Below the pieces are notes generated by a model. It saw only the letters and a program-made list of their open reading frames with translations. It did not search any database and was not told where the DNA came from. Below, one piece after another: positions 16,325 to 24,766 of a stretch of DNA of 64,000 nucleotides. Origin of the DNA: JBBSUQ01 sp964389755 (GTDB lineage: Bacteria; Bacteroidota; Bacteroidia; Flavobacteriales_D; Crocinitomicaceae); contig CAYMEW010000006.1 in the NCBI GenBank assembly GCA_964389755.1, positions 1 to 64,000 on the forward strand. The letters are read 5' to 3'. The first letter of the stretch is position 1. Each line of letters starts with the position of its first letter. The position numbers and the translations under genes are program-made.

Positions 16325-17203
16325 TTAAGGAGTCACGTTTTTTTCAATGTACTGGATAATCTTGGAAGCAATATCCGTTTTAGTGGTTTTTTCTATGCCT
16401 TCCAGTCCGGGAGACGAATTCACTTCGAGTACGAGCGGGCCGCGCTCAGACTGCAACATGTCCACACCGGCCACACCCAGTCCGACCGCATGTGCCGAAC
16501 GAATGGCCGTCGCTTTTTCCTCTTCGGTCAGTTCAATGATCTGCGAAGAACCACCGCGGTGCAGGTTCGAGCGGAATTCACCGGGTTTTCCCTGGCGCTT
16601 CATCGCCCCGACAACCTCTCCGTCTACCACGAAGGCCCGGATATCAGCACCTTTGGCCTCGCGAATGAATTCCTGTACGATCACGCGCGCTTTGAGTCCG
16701 TTAAATGCTTCCAGTACCGAAGAAGCGGCATTCTCATTTTCGGCGAGCACGACTCCGAGTCCCTGCGTTCCTTCCAGCAACTTAAGCACTACCGGCGCTC
16801 CACCGGCCGATTCCACGACGTGTCCCACGTTCTTTGAATAATTCGTAAACACCGTTTTGGGCAGCCCGATCCCTTCTTTCGAAAGGACCTGCAAACAGCG
16901 CAGTTTATCACGACTGTGCACGATCCCGCGGGAACTAACCACGGAAAACACACCCATCATCTCAAACTGACGCACCACGGCCGTACCGTAGAACGTAACC
17001 GAAGCACCGATTCGCGGGATCACGGCATCGAAACCTTTGAGGTATTTGTCACCATAAAAAAGCGAAGGTCCGTTTTGCTCGATTTCGATGTTACATCGGG
17101 AGTGATCGATCACATGTGCCTCATGCCCGAGTTCGGTGGCCGCTTCAACCAGCCGGCGCGTAGAATAGAGGTATGGATTTCGGGATAAAATTGCAATTTT
17201 CAT
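16325..17203 (-). CDS. rimK: RimK-family alpha-L-glutamate ligase
   Basis: A 292-residue ATP-grasp enzyme expected to add glutamate to a C-terminal carboxylate, by family knowledge ribosomal protein S6 or a cofactor. Visible ATP-grasp segments are VVLKLLEGTQGLGV, VQEFI, DIRAFVVDG and the Mg-binding VLEVNSSPGLEGIE. It lies 30 bp downstream of the RimB-like gene and 5 bp upstream of the AstE-like gene, all on the minus strand, so they form a likely functional module. The true acceptor is not determined by the sequence. Confidence 0.93.
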   Translation of the reverse strand: MKIAILSRNPYLYSTRRLVEAATELGHEAHVIDHSRCNIEIEQNGPSLFYGDKYLKGFDAVIPRIGASVTFYGTAVVRQFEMMGVFSVVSSRGIVHSRDKLRCLQVLSKEGIGLPKTVFTNYSKNVGHVVESAGGAPVVLKLLEGTQGLGVVLAENENAASSVLEAFNGLKARVIVQEFIREAKGADIRAFVVDGEVVGAMKRQGKPGEFRSNLHRGGSSQIIELTEEEKATAIRSAHAVGLGVAGVDMLQSERGPLVLEVNSSPGLEGIEKTTKTDIASKIIQYIEKNVTP

Positions 17204-17233
17204 TTCGTCAGAATCTTGATGCGAAAGTATGTT

Positions 17234-17698
17234 TTATTCTTGTTTCTTTTTCTGCTTTTTAAGCCGGTATGATAAATTAACTTTTGAGGTATCGATCACG
17301 AAGCGCTTATTCAGTATTTTCCGCCCGACCAGGATCGGATTTCGCATGTTATTACGCATCGTCAGGGAGAAGTCCGCGGTAACAATTTCCCCGAAAAGCA
17401 GTATATCGAGCCTGATGAAATAACGAAGCTGTGCCTCCCCGGTCGAAGCTTTGACGTTTTTCTGCCAGAAGTCCGTAAAGGTAAATTCGCGTCCGTTGTA
17501 TTTCGGATGTTCCGCATCGAGGAAGATGACTTTCAAAACCGCTCCGTCGGCCGTTTCTTCCACACGCATGCTGCTGCAATGAATACTACACGAATAGGCG
17601 CCGGAGTCGATCTTTACCTCCACGTTTTCCAAGCCGATTCCCGGCAGGTCGAGCCGGTCTTTGCGTCCGATGGTTTTCAATTCAGGTAATGCCGTCAT
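17234..17698 (-). CDS. RimB-like retropepsin-type protease
   Basis: A 154-residue protein of the PF05618 type ('ATP-dependent zinc protease', retropepsin-like). The N-terminal IGRKDRLDLPGIG and K-I-D31-S-G-A34 carry the family's catalytic Asp motif. The related RimB of Pseudomonas is encoded with RimK and acts on glutamylated S6. Here the gene lies directly before rimK, supporting the same partnership. Its first codons overlap the TPR lipoprotein stop by 4 bp. The lysine-rich C-terminal tail is unusual and may be local to this lineage. Confidence 0.85.
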   Translation of the reverse strand: MTALPELKTIGRKDRLDLPGIGLENVEVKIDSGAYSCSIHCSSMRVEETADGAVLKVIFLDAEHPKYNGREFTFTDFWQKNVKASTGEAQLRYFIRLDILLFGEIVTADFSLTMRNNMRNPILVGRKILNKRFVIDTSKVNLSYRLKKQKKKQE

Positions 17699-18441
17699 TC
17701 TCCGAAAAATTGTTCGTAATAGGCACGGCAGTTTTCATCGCGTGCAGCGGCATAGGCCATCAGTTCTTCTCCTTCCTCTTCTTTACCCAGGAAATACAGG
17801 GCTGCTCCTTTTTCGAACTTATAGTACATGTTTGCCGGGAATTCCTCCGCAAGTTCACTGAACAGTTTTTCGGATTCCTCGAGGTGTTCGGCATTCATCG
17901 CACAGGTCGCGAGCATTTCTTTGAGGGTGGCATTCTTACCGATTTCATACGCTTTCTTACTATTGGTGTATGCTTTGTCGTAATCTACGTAATCTTCCCC
18001 GTATTTCCCCATGTATACCATCGCATAATCGTTGTATACCTCCATTTTATCGCCTTTCCTGGCGCGTGCCTTATCGAGGTTCATCAGTCCTTCCTGTACA
18101 TTTCCCTTTTCCAGCGCCAGTTCCGCTTTATTGAGGTACCAGGTGTACGATTCCTTTTCCGCTTTTTGAACACCTTCCTGCAGGTAGAAGAGCATCGAAT
18201 CTTTCTGATCCATGAATCCGAACACGATTGCGAGGTTACGGCACAGGTTGGCCTGTAATTCGGCGTCGGCCTCCGTATATTGACGAGCTTCCCGGAAAGC
18301 GATCAGCGCTCCTTCATAATCCTGCCGGTTCATCAGTTGTACTCCTTTTGTGTTCAGTTGGTCGAGCCGTTCGCTGTGTTCGCGACCTTTGCCACAGGAC
18401 AGGAATACCAGTGCGATCAAAATGAATAATATGCGTTTCAT
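17695..18441 (-). CDS. TPR-containing lipoprotein
   Basis: A 248-residue protein. The signal peptide MKRILFILIALVFLSCGKG has the lipobox Cys, so the start is 18441 rather than 18510. The mature part is helical with tetratricopeptide-like repeats throughout (for example around NRQDYEGALIAFREA). It heads the minus-strand run that continues into the RimB-like gene by a 4-bp overlap. It is probably an envelope scaffold; no specific function was recognised. Confidence 0.82.
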   Translation of the reverse strand: MKRILFILIALVFLSCGKGREHSERLDQLNTKGVQLMNRQDYEGALIAFREARQYTEADAELQANLCRNLAIVFGFMDQKDSMLFYLQEGVQKAEKESYTWYLNKAELALEKGNVQEGLMNLDKARARKGDKMEVYNDYAMVYMGKYGEDYVDYDKAYTNSKKAYEIGKNATLKEMLATCAMNAEHLEESEKLFSELAEEFPANMYYKFEKGAALYFLGKEEEGEELMAYAAARDENCRAYYEQFFGE

Positions 18442-18624
18442 GTTCTTTTTTTGAAATAATGATTTAAAACTATTAATTTTGCCAGAGAGAAGCAGGCAGC
18501 GGAGCATCATTTTCTGAATAAAATAAGATTTTTTCTGATTTTTTCGGAATACGTGCTTCCATGTCGGGATTTCTTCTTAATATTGCACCCCGATTTGCGG
18601 GATACACAAAAGAAATTAAGCGTC

Positions 18625-18981
18625 ATGAATATTATACAGGAAATTCAGAATGAACTGGTTGAGGTAAAAAATTTCCCTGAATTCAAAAGTGGGGATACCA
18701 TCACCGTATCATATAAGATCAAGGAAGGTAACAAAGAACGTATCCAGCAGTTCCAGGGAGTTGTACTCCAGCGACGCGGATCGGGTGTTACCGAAACGTT
18801 TACCATTCGCAAAATGTCCGGTAACATCGGTGTGGAACGTATCTTCCCGATCGCTTCACCGTTTATCGAAGAGATTAAGGTGAACAAGCGTGGTTCCGTA
18901 CGTCGTGCACGTATTTTCTACTTCCGTGAGCGTACCGGTAAATCTGCTCGTATCAAAGAAAAACGAAGTTTCACCCACTAA
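18625..18981 (+). CDS. rplS: 50S ribosomal protein L19
   Basis: A 118-residue ribosomal protein at the 30S-50S interface. Motifs include the FKSGDTITVSYKIKEGNKER segment, the QGVVLQRRGSG loop, FPIASPFIEEIKV and the basic VRRARIFYFRERTGKSARI tail. The start is at 18625 (MNIIQEI); an in-frame ATG at 18553 would add a hydrophobic stretch absent from L19. A strong terminator follows at 19007, so the gene is a single unit. Confidence 0.97.
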   Translation: MNIIQEIQNELVEVKNFPEFKSGDTITVSYKIKEGNKERIQQFQGVVLQRRGSGVTETFTIRKMSGNIGVERIFPIASPFIEEIKVNKRGSVRRARIFYFRERTGKSARIKEKRSFTH

Positions 18982-19006
18982 TCCGGGGCATACACTATAT
19001 TTTCAG

Positions 19007-19037
19007 AGGGTTTTCAGTTTTGAAGACCCTTTTTTTA
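19007..19037 (+). terminator. Terminator after rplS
   Basis: A 9-bp stem, AGGGTTTTC (19007-19015) against GAAGACCCT (19022-19030) with one G-T pair, a 6-nt loop and a run of seven T's. Confidence 0.85.
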
Positions 19038-19066
19038 TTCCTTTGTAGTAGCAATTTACTCCTGCA

Positions 19067-19840
19067 ATGAACCGGAAACCCCGCAAAAAACACGTTCGCC
19101 GACGCAAAAGCAGTAAAAAGAAAAAACTGCCGGGAGCCTTCATCGTTGCCGGGCTTCTTCTCGCACTTTCCTTAGCCGGTGCCTATTACTATTTCTTCAT
19201 TTACCGCGAAGAAGTTTTCCTGCGCGAACGCTCCGATTTTCTCCGGGAAATACCGGCAGGATACCAGTCTGTCGGGATCGATATCTCACATCACCAGGGA
19301 AAGGTGAACTTTGACAGGCTTTTCGTTAAAGAGCGCTACGACACGTTAATCAGCTGGGTATACCTCAAGGCCACGGAGGGCGACGAACACCTCGACCGCG
19401 AGTACACGCGTAACCGTGAAAAGTTAAACGAACTAGGCATTCCGAACGGCGCTTATCATTTCTTCCGGACGAAAGAATACCCACGACCGCAGGTGGAACA
19501 CTTCCTGGAGACCTGGAAAGTACGCGACGTGGACCTTCCGCCGGTGCTGGACGTGGAGACCGAGGGCTTTTCGGATTCGGACCTGTGCGCCAAGATGCAT
19601 ATCTGGCTGACGGAGGTTGAAAAACGTACCGGTTTCCGGCCGGTGATCTATACCTCCCTTCACTTTTACGAAACGAAGTTCAAAGGGCAGTTTCCCTCGC
19701 ACCAGTTCTGGATAGCAGCCTATACGCGGCAGCCACCTAAAAACGATCCGCAGATCATTCACTGGCAGTATTCGGAGGACGGTGAACTACCGGGTATCGG
19801 TGAGAAAGTAGACCTGAACGTTTCCAAAGTAAGGTACTGA
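19067..19840 (+). CDS. GH25 muramidase, membrane-anchored
   Basis: A 257-residue glycoside hydrolase family 25 (Chalaropsis-type lysozyme). A very basic N-terminus (about 1-20) and one membrane helix (22-45) anchor it with the catalytic domain outside. Catalytic-site signatures are D72 in IDISHHQG, the KATEG segment and the D162-V-E164 pair, with WQYS near the C-terminus. It should cleave the MurNAc-GlcNAc bond of peptidoglycan. Likely roles are wall remodelling or turnover; no phage genes are nearby. Confidence 0.92.
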   Translation: MNRKPRKKHVRRRKSSKKKKLPGAFIVAGLLLALSLAGAYYYFFIYREEVFLRERSDFLREIPAGYQSVGIDISHHQGKVNFDRLFVKERYDTLISWVYLKATEGDEHLDREYTRNREKLNELGIPNGAYHFFRTKEYPRPQVEHFLETWKVRDVDLPPVLDVETEGFSDSDLCAKMHIWLTEVEKRTGFRPVIYTSLHFYETKFKGQFPSHQFWIAAYTRQPPKNDPQIIHWQYSEDGELPGIGEKVDLNVSKVRY

Positions 19841-19907
19841 AACGCGCGCTCATACCGGGAACTGCCGGATATTTTTAGTAAGTTCGCATGAACTAAAACG
19901 AACGGAC

Positions 19908-21116
19908 ATGCGCACTCTTGGCATTGCAGCTCTTGCACTTTTACTGTTTTCATCCTGTAAGACCACTAAACTGGTTCGCCTGCTTCGCAGCGGTGAAACG
20001 CAGACAGCGGAGGAAAGTTTCCTGGCAGAAGTACCTTTCGAGGATAACATGGGCCTGGTGATGATCCCGGTAAAGATTGAAGGAAAGACCTTCCGGTTCA
20101 TCCTGGACACAGGCGCTCCCAACGTCATTTCAATGGAAACAGCCGAAGCGATCGGTGCGAAGAAACACCTCAGCCAGTCTACCGGCGATTCTCAGGGCGT
20201 CAAGAACGACCTGGACTTTGCGTATTTGCCCGACATCGAGATTGGCGGCATTGTCTTTCATCATACGGGCGGCGCGATCGCGGACCTCAAACAATCACAC
20301 GAGGTAGGATGCCTGAGTGCCGACGGTCTGCTCGGTGCAAACCTGATGCGGCAGGCTTTCTGGGAGATCGATTTTACCACGCACAAAGTACGCATTGCTT
20401 CAAGCCTGGCGCTCCTGGAAGTGCCTTCCGATGCGCCGAAACTCAGTTTTAAGACCGTGCTTTCGGGTACTCCCAAGGTTTCTGTTTACTACGAGGGCGT
20501 GGAAGACAAGAACGTAACCGTCGACTTCGGTTCCCGTGGTTATTTCAGCACCTCCGATAAAACGATCGAACAAATTGAGAATTACGAGGAGCTGCCATCC
20601 TTCAGTGGCTACGGAGCCCGGTCTTCCGGCTTATACGGTACGGGTGAAAACGACACCACGCATGTCATTCGCATTCCCGAAGTACGTGTCGGCGATATTG
20701 TATTGAATGAGCAGGCGATCGAATACGATGCCCACCGTGCCAGGACGATCGGGACGGAATTCTTCCGCCATTACCGCACCGTTATCGACTGGGAGGAAGA
20801 GGTGATTTACTTTATTCCACACTCCACCCCGGATAAGCACGATTTCGAAGCGTTCGGTTTTTCACCGGTCTTTTCGGATGACGTGTTGAAAGTGGGATAT
20901 ATCATCCCGACGTCGGAGGCAGCAATGAACGGCATGGCCGTCGGAGACCAGATATTATCGATCAACAATCTGGACTTTGCCGGGATGACGATTGAAAAGT
21001 ACTGTGTTCTTTTACAGGAGGACCTCCTGCGCCGTTCGGATGTGCTGACAGTCCATTACATTCACGACGGAGTAAAGCATACGGTCGAGCTTTCAAAACA
21101 AAACTTCCTGGAATAA
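19908..21116 (+). CDS. Retropepsin-like aspartyl protease lipoprotein with PDZ domain
   Basis: A 402-residue protein with a lipobox at C17 (LLLFSSCK), so predicted to be a lipoprotein. Two retropepsin-like halves are present: the first has the full D67-T-G-A motif in FILDTGAPNVIS, the second has D206-F-G-S where D-T-G is expected. A PDZ domain occupies roughly 315-395. The Thr-to-Phe change in the second half may alter or abolish that half-site. It converges with the VanX-like gene 5 bp away. Substrate unknown. Confidence 0.83.
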   Translation: MRTLGIAALALLLFSSCKTTKLVRLLRSGETQTAEESFLAEVPFEDNMGLVMIPVKIEGKTFRFILDTGAPNVISMETAEAIGAKKHLSQSTGDSQGVKNDLDFAYLPDIEIGGIVFHHTGGAIADLKQSHEVGCLSADGLLGANLMRQAFWEIDFTTHKVRIASSLALLEVPSDAPKLSFKTVLSGTPKVSVYYEGVEDKNVTVDFGSRGYFSTSDKTIEQIENYEELPSFSGYGARSSGLYGTGENDTTHVIRIPEVRVGDIVLNEQAIEYDAHRARTIGTEFFRHYRTVIDWEEEVIYFIPHSTPDKHDFEAFGFSPVFSDDVLKVGYIIPTSEAAMNGMAVGDQILSINNLDFAGMTIEKYCVLLQEDLLRRSDVLTVHYIHDGVKHTVELSKQNFLE

Positions 21117-21121
21117 ACGAA

Positions 21122-21886
21122 TCAGATCTCTGACTCAAGTGCGGGGTATTTGCGACGTGCCTCATTGCGCGAGCATGCGTTGAAATGCCACCATTCGGTC
21201 GGAATATTCCGAAATCCCTGCCCGTTCATCACTTTACGCAGTAGCTTCCGGTTATCGACCTGTTGTTGTGTCAGCATTCCCTTTGCGAGATAGAACGCTT
21301 CTTTTTCGGGATAGGCTATTTCACGGATATCGTCGTAGCCGGCCCCCATGTCCAACAGGTTCCCGGTACTGTCCAGGATGCTCACATCCACGGCCGCTCC
21401 GTAATTATGTACACTTCCGTGGGCGGGATTCGACACGAACTTACCGCGTTTCCAGGCCGGTATGGAATCGAGGGCATCCCACATTTTTTGCTGCACGTTT
21501 CTAGGGCGCACGGCGTCGAAGATGACCAGGTGAAACCCGGGTTTTAACGCTTCGAGCTGTTGTTGCGCTTTCGCCAGTCTTTCAGCCACGTCCTGTTGGA
21601 GGTAAGCCGTCTGAATGTAGTCGTACAGTTGCATTCCCATAAAGTTATTATCCGTACTGTATCGCAGATCTATGCGAATATCGGGGGCGTATTCGCTGAC
21701 CGGAACCAGGCCGAGTTCTTCAAAATGCCGGCGAACACGCGGATCTTCCGCTTTCAAGGGTTGTTTGGTGTGAATCGAATCTTTCGTTCTATGCGTCAGA
21801 TTTTTACCTATTCGAGGAACCCGGTCGGGATTGTTTGTACAGGCAACGGAAAGTATGAACAGCGAAGAAAATAACAGAAACCTCAT
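21122..21886 (-). CDS. VanX-like D-Ala-D-Ala dipeptidase, lipoprotein
   Basis: A 254-residue M15D-type zinc dipeptidase. The motifs SVHNYGAAVD (SxHxxGxAxD) and EWWHF (ExWH) carry the zinc ligands and catalytic Glu. The start at 21886 gives a lipoprotein signal MRFLLFSSLFILSVAC. An exported form points to envelope peptide or peptidoglycan turnover rather than glycopeptide resistance, and no van regulatory genes are nearby. Confidence 0.88.
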   Translation of the reverse strand: MRFLLFSSLFILSVACTNNPDRVPRIGKNLTHRTKDSIHTKQPLKAEDPRVRRHFEELGLVPVSEYAPDIRIDLRYSTDNNFMGMQLYDYIQTAYLQQDVAERLAKAQQQLEALKPGFHLVIFDAVRPRNVQQKMWDALDSIPAWKRGKFVSNPAHGSVHNYGAAVDVSILDSTGNLLDMGAGYDDIREIAYPEKEAFYLAKGMLTQQQVDNRKLLRKVMNGQGFRNIPTEWWHFNACSRNEARRKYPALESEI

Positions 21887-21939
21887 GGATCCAAACGTAA
21901 AAACTAAAGCGTGAAAAGTCAAGAATAAAAGTTTTAATT

Positions 21940-21947
21940 TACTTTTG
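21940..21947 (+). promoter_or_regulatory. -7 box upstream of the aminotransferase
   Basis: TACTTTTG fits TAnnTTTG and lies 17 bp upstream of the ATG at 21965. Confidence 0.5.
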
Positions 21948-21964
21948 CCACAAAATTCGTTAAA

Positions 21965-23164
21965 ATGCCGAAGATCTCACAGAAAGGGATGAATATGCCC
22001 GCCTCTCCCATCCGAAAGTTGGTTCCGTATTCCGAAAAGGCCTTCCATGAAGGGAAGACGGTGTATCACCTCAACATCGGGCAACCGGACATAGAAACTC
22101 CGCAGGTTGCGCTTGATGCCATTCATTTGTACGATGCCAAAACGATCATTTACAGCCATTCGGCGGGTTTTGAATCTTACAGAAGTGGTCTTGCGGCTTA
22201 TTACCAGCGTAGCGGGATCCAGGTGAACAAGGAGGACATCCTGATCACGACGGGGGGATCTGAAGCACTGGTTTTCGGATTTATGTCGACCTGTAACCCG
22301 GGCGACGAAGTAATCATCCCGGAACCATTTTACGCGAATTACAACGGTTTTGCGGTGATGGCAGGCCTGAACGTGGTACCGGTAACGGCCACGATCGAGA
22401 ACGGTTTTGCGCTTCCGCCGGTAGAGGAGATCGAACAAAAGATCACTTCCCGCACGAAAGCCATCGTGATCTGTAACCCGGGGAACCCGACGGGATACCT
22501 GTATTCGAGGGAAGAACTGGAAAAACTGCGCGATATTGTCAAAAAGCACGACCTGTTCCTCTTTGCCGACGAGGTGTATCGTGAGTTCTGTTATGACGGC
22601 GCCACTCCTTTTTCGGTGATGAACCTCAGTGGCATTGACGAAAACGTGATCATGATCGATTCAGTTTCGAAACGTTATTCCATGTGCGGTGCACGGATCG
22701 GGGCGCTGATCTCGAAAAACCCAAAGGTGATGGAAACGGCACTTAAATTTGCGCAGGCACGCCTCTCTCCTCCCACGGTTGACCAGATCGCTGCCGAAGC
22801 TGCCCTCAGTACCCCGCAAAGTTATTTTGACGATGTGGTGGAAGAATACGTGGAACGCCGGAACATCATGGTAGACGGACTGAACAATATCCCGGGCGTA
22901 TATTGTCCGAAACCGAGCGGTGCTTTTTATTGTGTGGCGCGTTTCCCGGTGGATGATGCCGAAAAGTTTTGCCAGTGGCTGCTCGAAGAGTTCAGTTACG
23001 AGAATGAAACGGTAATGATGGCACCGGCCAGCGGATTTTACTCGACGGAAGGTGCCGGTAAGCAGGAAGCCCGTATTGCATACGTTCTGAACCGCGAGTC
23101 ACTGGTGCGGGCAGTCAAATGCCTCGAAGAAGCGCTGAAAGTGTACCCGGGACGTTTGTCTTAA
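21965..23164 (+). CDS. Class I PLP-dependent aminotransferase (aspartate type)
   Basis: A 399-residue fold-type I aminotransferase, probably aspartate or aromatic/glutamate-type. Visible are NIGQPDIETP at the substrate end, GGSEAL, the CNPGNPTGYLYS motif with the PLP-ring Asn, DEVYREF and the PLP lysine in SVSKRYSMCGARIG. The terminal part with RIAYVLN carries the carboxylate-binding Arg. It has its own promoter box and stands alone. The substrate assignment is by similarity only. Confidence 0.9.
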   Translation: MPKISQKGMNMPASPIRKLVPYSEKAFHEGKTVYHLNIGQPDIETPQVALDAIHLYDAKTIIYSHSAGFESYRSGLAAYYQRSGIQVNKEDILITTGGSEALVFGFMSTCNPGDEVIIPEPFYANYNGFAVMAGLNVVPVTATIENGFALPPVEEIEQKITSRTKAIVICNPGNPTGYLYSREELEKLRDIVKKHDLFLFADEVYREFCYDGATPFSVMNLSGIDENVIMIDSVSKRYSMCGARIGALISKNPKVMETALKFAQARLSPPTVDQIAAEAALSTPQSYFDDVVEEYVERRNIMVDGLNNIPGVYCPKPSGAFYCVARFPVDDAEKFCQWLLEEFSYENETVMMAPASGFYSTEGAGKQEARIAYVLNRESLVRAVKCLEEALKVYPGRLS

Positions 23165-23244
23165 ACCGGTTGACGAAAGAACGTTTCCTACTGTTATAAT
23201 TTAAACAGATCGTTCAAAACAGGTACAGATAATACAGTATCATT

Positions 23245-23277
23245 ACTTGTGCTATACTGATGCTATACTTGTGCTAT
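23245..23277. repeat. Three tandem 11-bp repeats
   Basis: ACTTGTGCTAT (23245-23255), ACTGATGCTAT (23256-23266) and ACTTGTGCTAT (23267-23277). Outer copies are identical and the middle one differs at two positions. They lie in the 327-bp gene-free spacer 23165-23491, between convergent genes. Confidence 0.8.
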
Positions 23278-23283
23278 ATACCT

Positions 23284-23524
23284 GAAGTACTTCTCCCTGC
23301 GGTTTCAGTGTGAGTGTGGAGTGTGGAGTGTGGGCACGAGTAGGATACTCGCGCCAGCGATAGAGAATGATCCCGGAAGTACTTCTTCCTGCGGTTTCAG
23401 TGTGAGTGTGACCCGGAAGTACTTCTCCCTGCGGTCGAAGACTTCGGGTTTTTCAGTGTGAGTTTGAGTTTTGAGTGTGAGTTGGTGGACTTCAGGTTTC
23501 AGTGTGAGTGTGGAGTGTGAGTTG
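23284..23524. repeat. Degenerate tandem repeat array in convergent spacer
   Basis: A unit beginning with the palindrome GAAGTACTTC, then a CCTGCGG segment and a TCAGTGTGAG tail, occurs at 23284-23318, 23376-23410 and, with an insertion, 23416-23463. A fourth partial tail copy lies at 23487-23524. Short GAGTGTG runs are interspersed. The array runs into the 3' end of the HI0933-family gene and supplies its last codons and stop. It fills most of the gene-free stretch 23165-23491. Confidence 0.75.
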
Positions 23525-24745
23525 GTAGTTTTGTGCGGCGTTTTTTCCGGCGATGAATCCGGTAGTCCAGGCGGCCTGAAAGTTGAACCCACCCGTGATA
23601 CCGTCAATATCGAGTACTTCGCCTGCAAAGTACAGACCCGGATACTTTTTGCTTTGCATGGTCTTAAAGTCGATCTCACCCAGGGCGATTCCGCCGGCTG
23701 TTACAAATTCCTCTTTAAAGGTCGTTTTACCCTTCACCGGATAGCGGTCGTTGATAAGGGTATTTATGAGCACCTGCCGGTTTTTCTTCCCGAGTTCGCC
23801 CCAGCGGGTCTGCCCGTTGATCTTACTTCTAAAAAGCAGGTTTTCGAACAGGCGGTTGGTGAGCGGAAAGGGATTGAAGTTACACATCATTTTTCCACCG
23901 GCTTCCTTTTCGCAGCGCGCGATACGCTCCTGTACTTGTTCTTCCCGGGCATCGTTCAGCCAGTTTACCAGGATCGCGAAATCGTAGTTTCGCTCTGCGA
24001 GAATGCGCGCTCCCCAGGCGGACAGTTTCAATACGGCCGGGCCGCTCATTCCCCAGTGGGTCACGAGTAAAGGTCCGGAGGCAGCGAGTTTTGTGCCTTC
24101 TACCCGCACGCGGGCTTCTTCCACGACATTTCCCATGAGTTCAGTGACCGGATTGCCGGGCATGTTGAATGTGAAAAGCGAAGGTACGGGTTCCACGATA
24201 TCGAGTTCCAGGTTGTCGAGCCAGGCCAGGCCGGAGCGTTTGGGTGAACCACCTGTTGCCACAATGACTTTGCGGGTATAAACGATCTCTTCTGCCAGGT
24301 GAATGTGAAACGCGTTTTTCAGAGGTTCGAGTTTGTTCACATGCATCCCGGTACGGATCTCGATCTTTTTGGCCTGTGCCTCCCGGAGGAAACAATCGAT
24401 AATGGTCTGTGAACTGTTGGATTCGGGGAACATGCAATTATCGGGCAGCGTGTAGAACTTCACGCCTCTTTTGGCGAACCAGTTGACGGTGGACTCTGCA
24501 TTGAACTGTCCGAAGGCTTTTCGCAACTGCCGTGATCCACGGGGATAGTAGGTCGCCAGTTCCGCATTGTCGAAGCAGGCATGCGTGACGTTACAGCGTC
24601 CGCCGCCGCTTATTTTGACCTTGGCCAGCAATTTGGCGGAACGTTCGAAGATGGCTACTTTTTTTCCGGTTCCCGCCGCTTCAATGGCTGCAAAGAAGCC
24701 CGCGGCTCCCCCGCCGATGATTACAATATCGTATTTGGCAGACAT
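23492..24745 (-). CDS. HI0933-family FAD/NAD(P)-binding oxidoreductase
   Basis: A 417-residue flavoprotein (BaiN/YhiN-like). The N-terminal Rossmann motif IVIIGGGAAGFFAA binds FAD, followed by KVKISGGGRCNVTH, a family hallmark, and TGGFNFQAAWTTGFIAG near the C-terminus. The reaction is unknown for most members; flavin reductase or dehydrogenase activity is expected. The last ten residues (LTLHTHTET) are encoded by the adjoining repeat array, so the native C-terminus may have been replaced. Confidence 0.9.
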   Translation of the reverse strand: MSAKYDIVIIGGGAAGFFAAIEAAGTGKKVAIFERSAKLLAKVKISGGGRCNVTHACFDNAELATYYPRGSRQLRKAFGQFNAESTVNWFAKRGVKFYTLPDNCMFPESNSSQTIIDCFLREAQAKKIEIRTGMHVNKLEPLKNAFHIHLAEEIVYTRKVIVATGGSPKRSGLAWLDNLELDIVEPVPSLFTFNMPGNPVTELMGNVVEEARVRVEGTKLAASGPLLVTHWGMSGPAVLKLSAWGARILAERNYDFAILVNWLNDAREEQVQERIARCEKEAGGKMMCNFNPFPLTNRLFENLLFRSKINGQTRWGELGKKNRQVLINTLINDRYPVKGKTTFKEEFVTAGGIALGEIDFKTMQSKKYPGLYFAGEVLDIDGITGGFNFQAAWTTGFIAGKNAAQNYQLTLHTHTET

Positions 24746-24766
24746 GGCCGCGAAAATACAAAGGAA

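Noticed and set aside
23305..23679. A minus-strand frame over the repeat array, rich in Thr, Leu and Lys
   Set aside because: The reading is produced by the repeats, and its 3' half is the antisense/alternate frame of the oxidoreductase.
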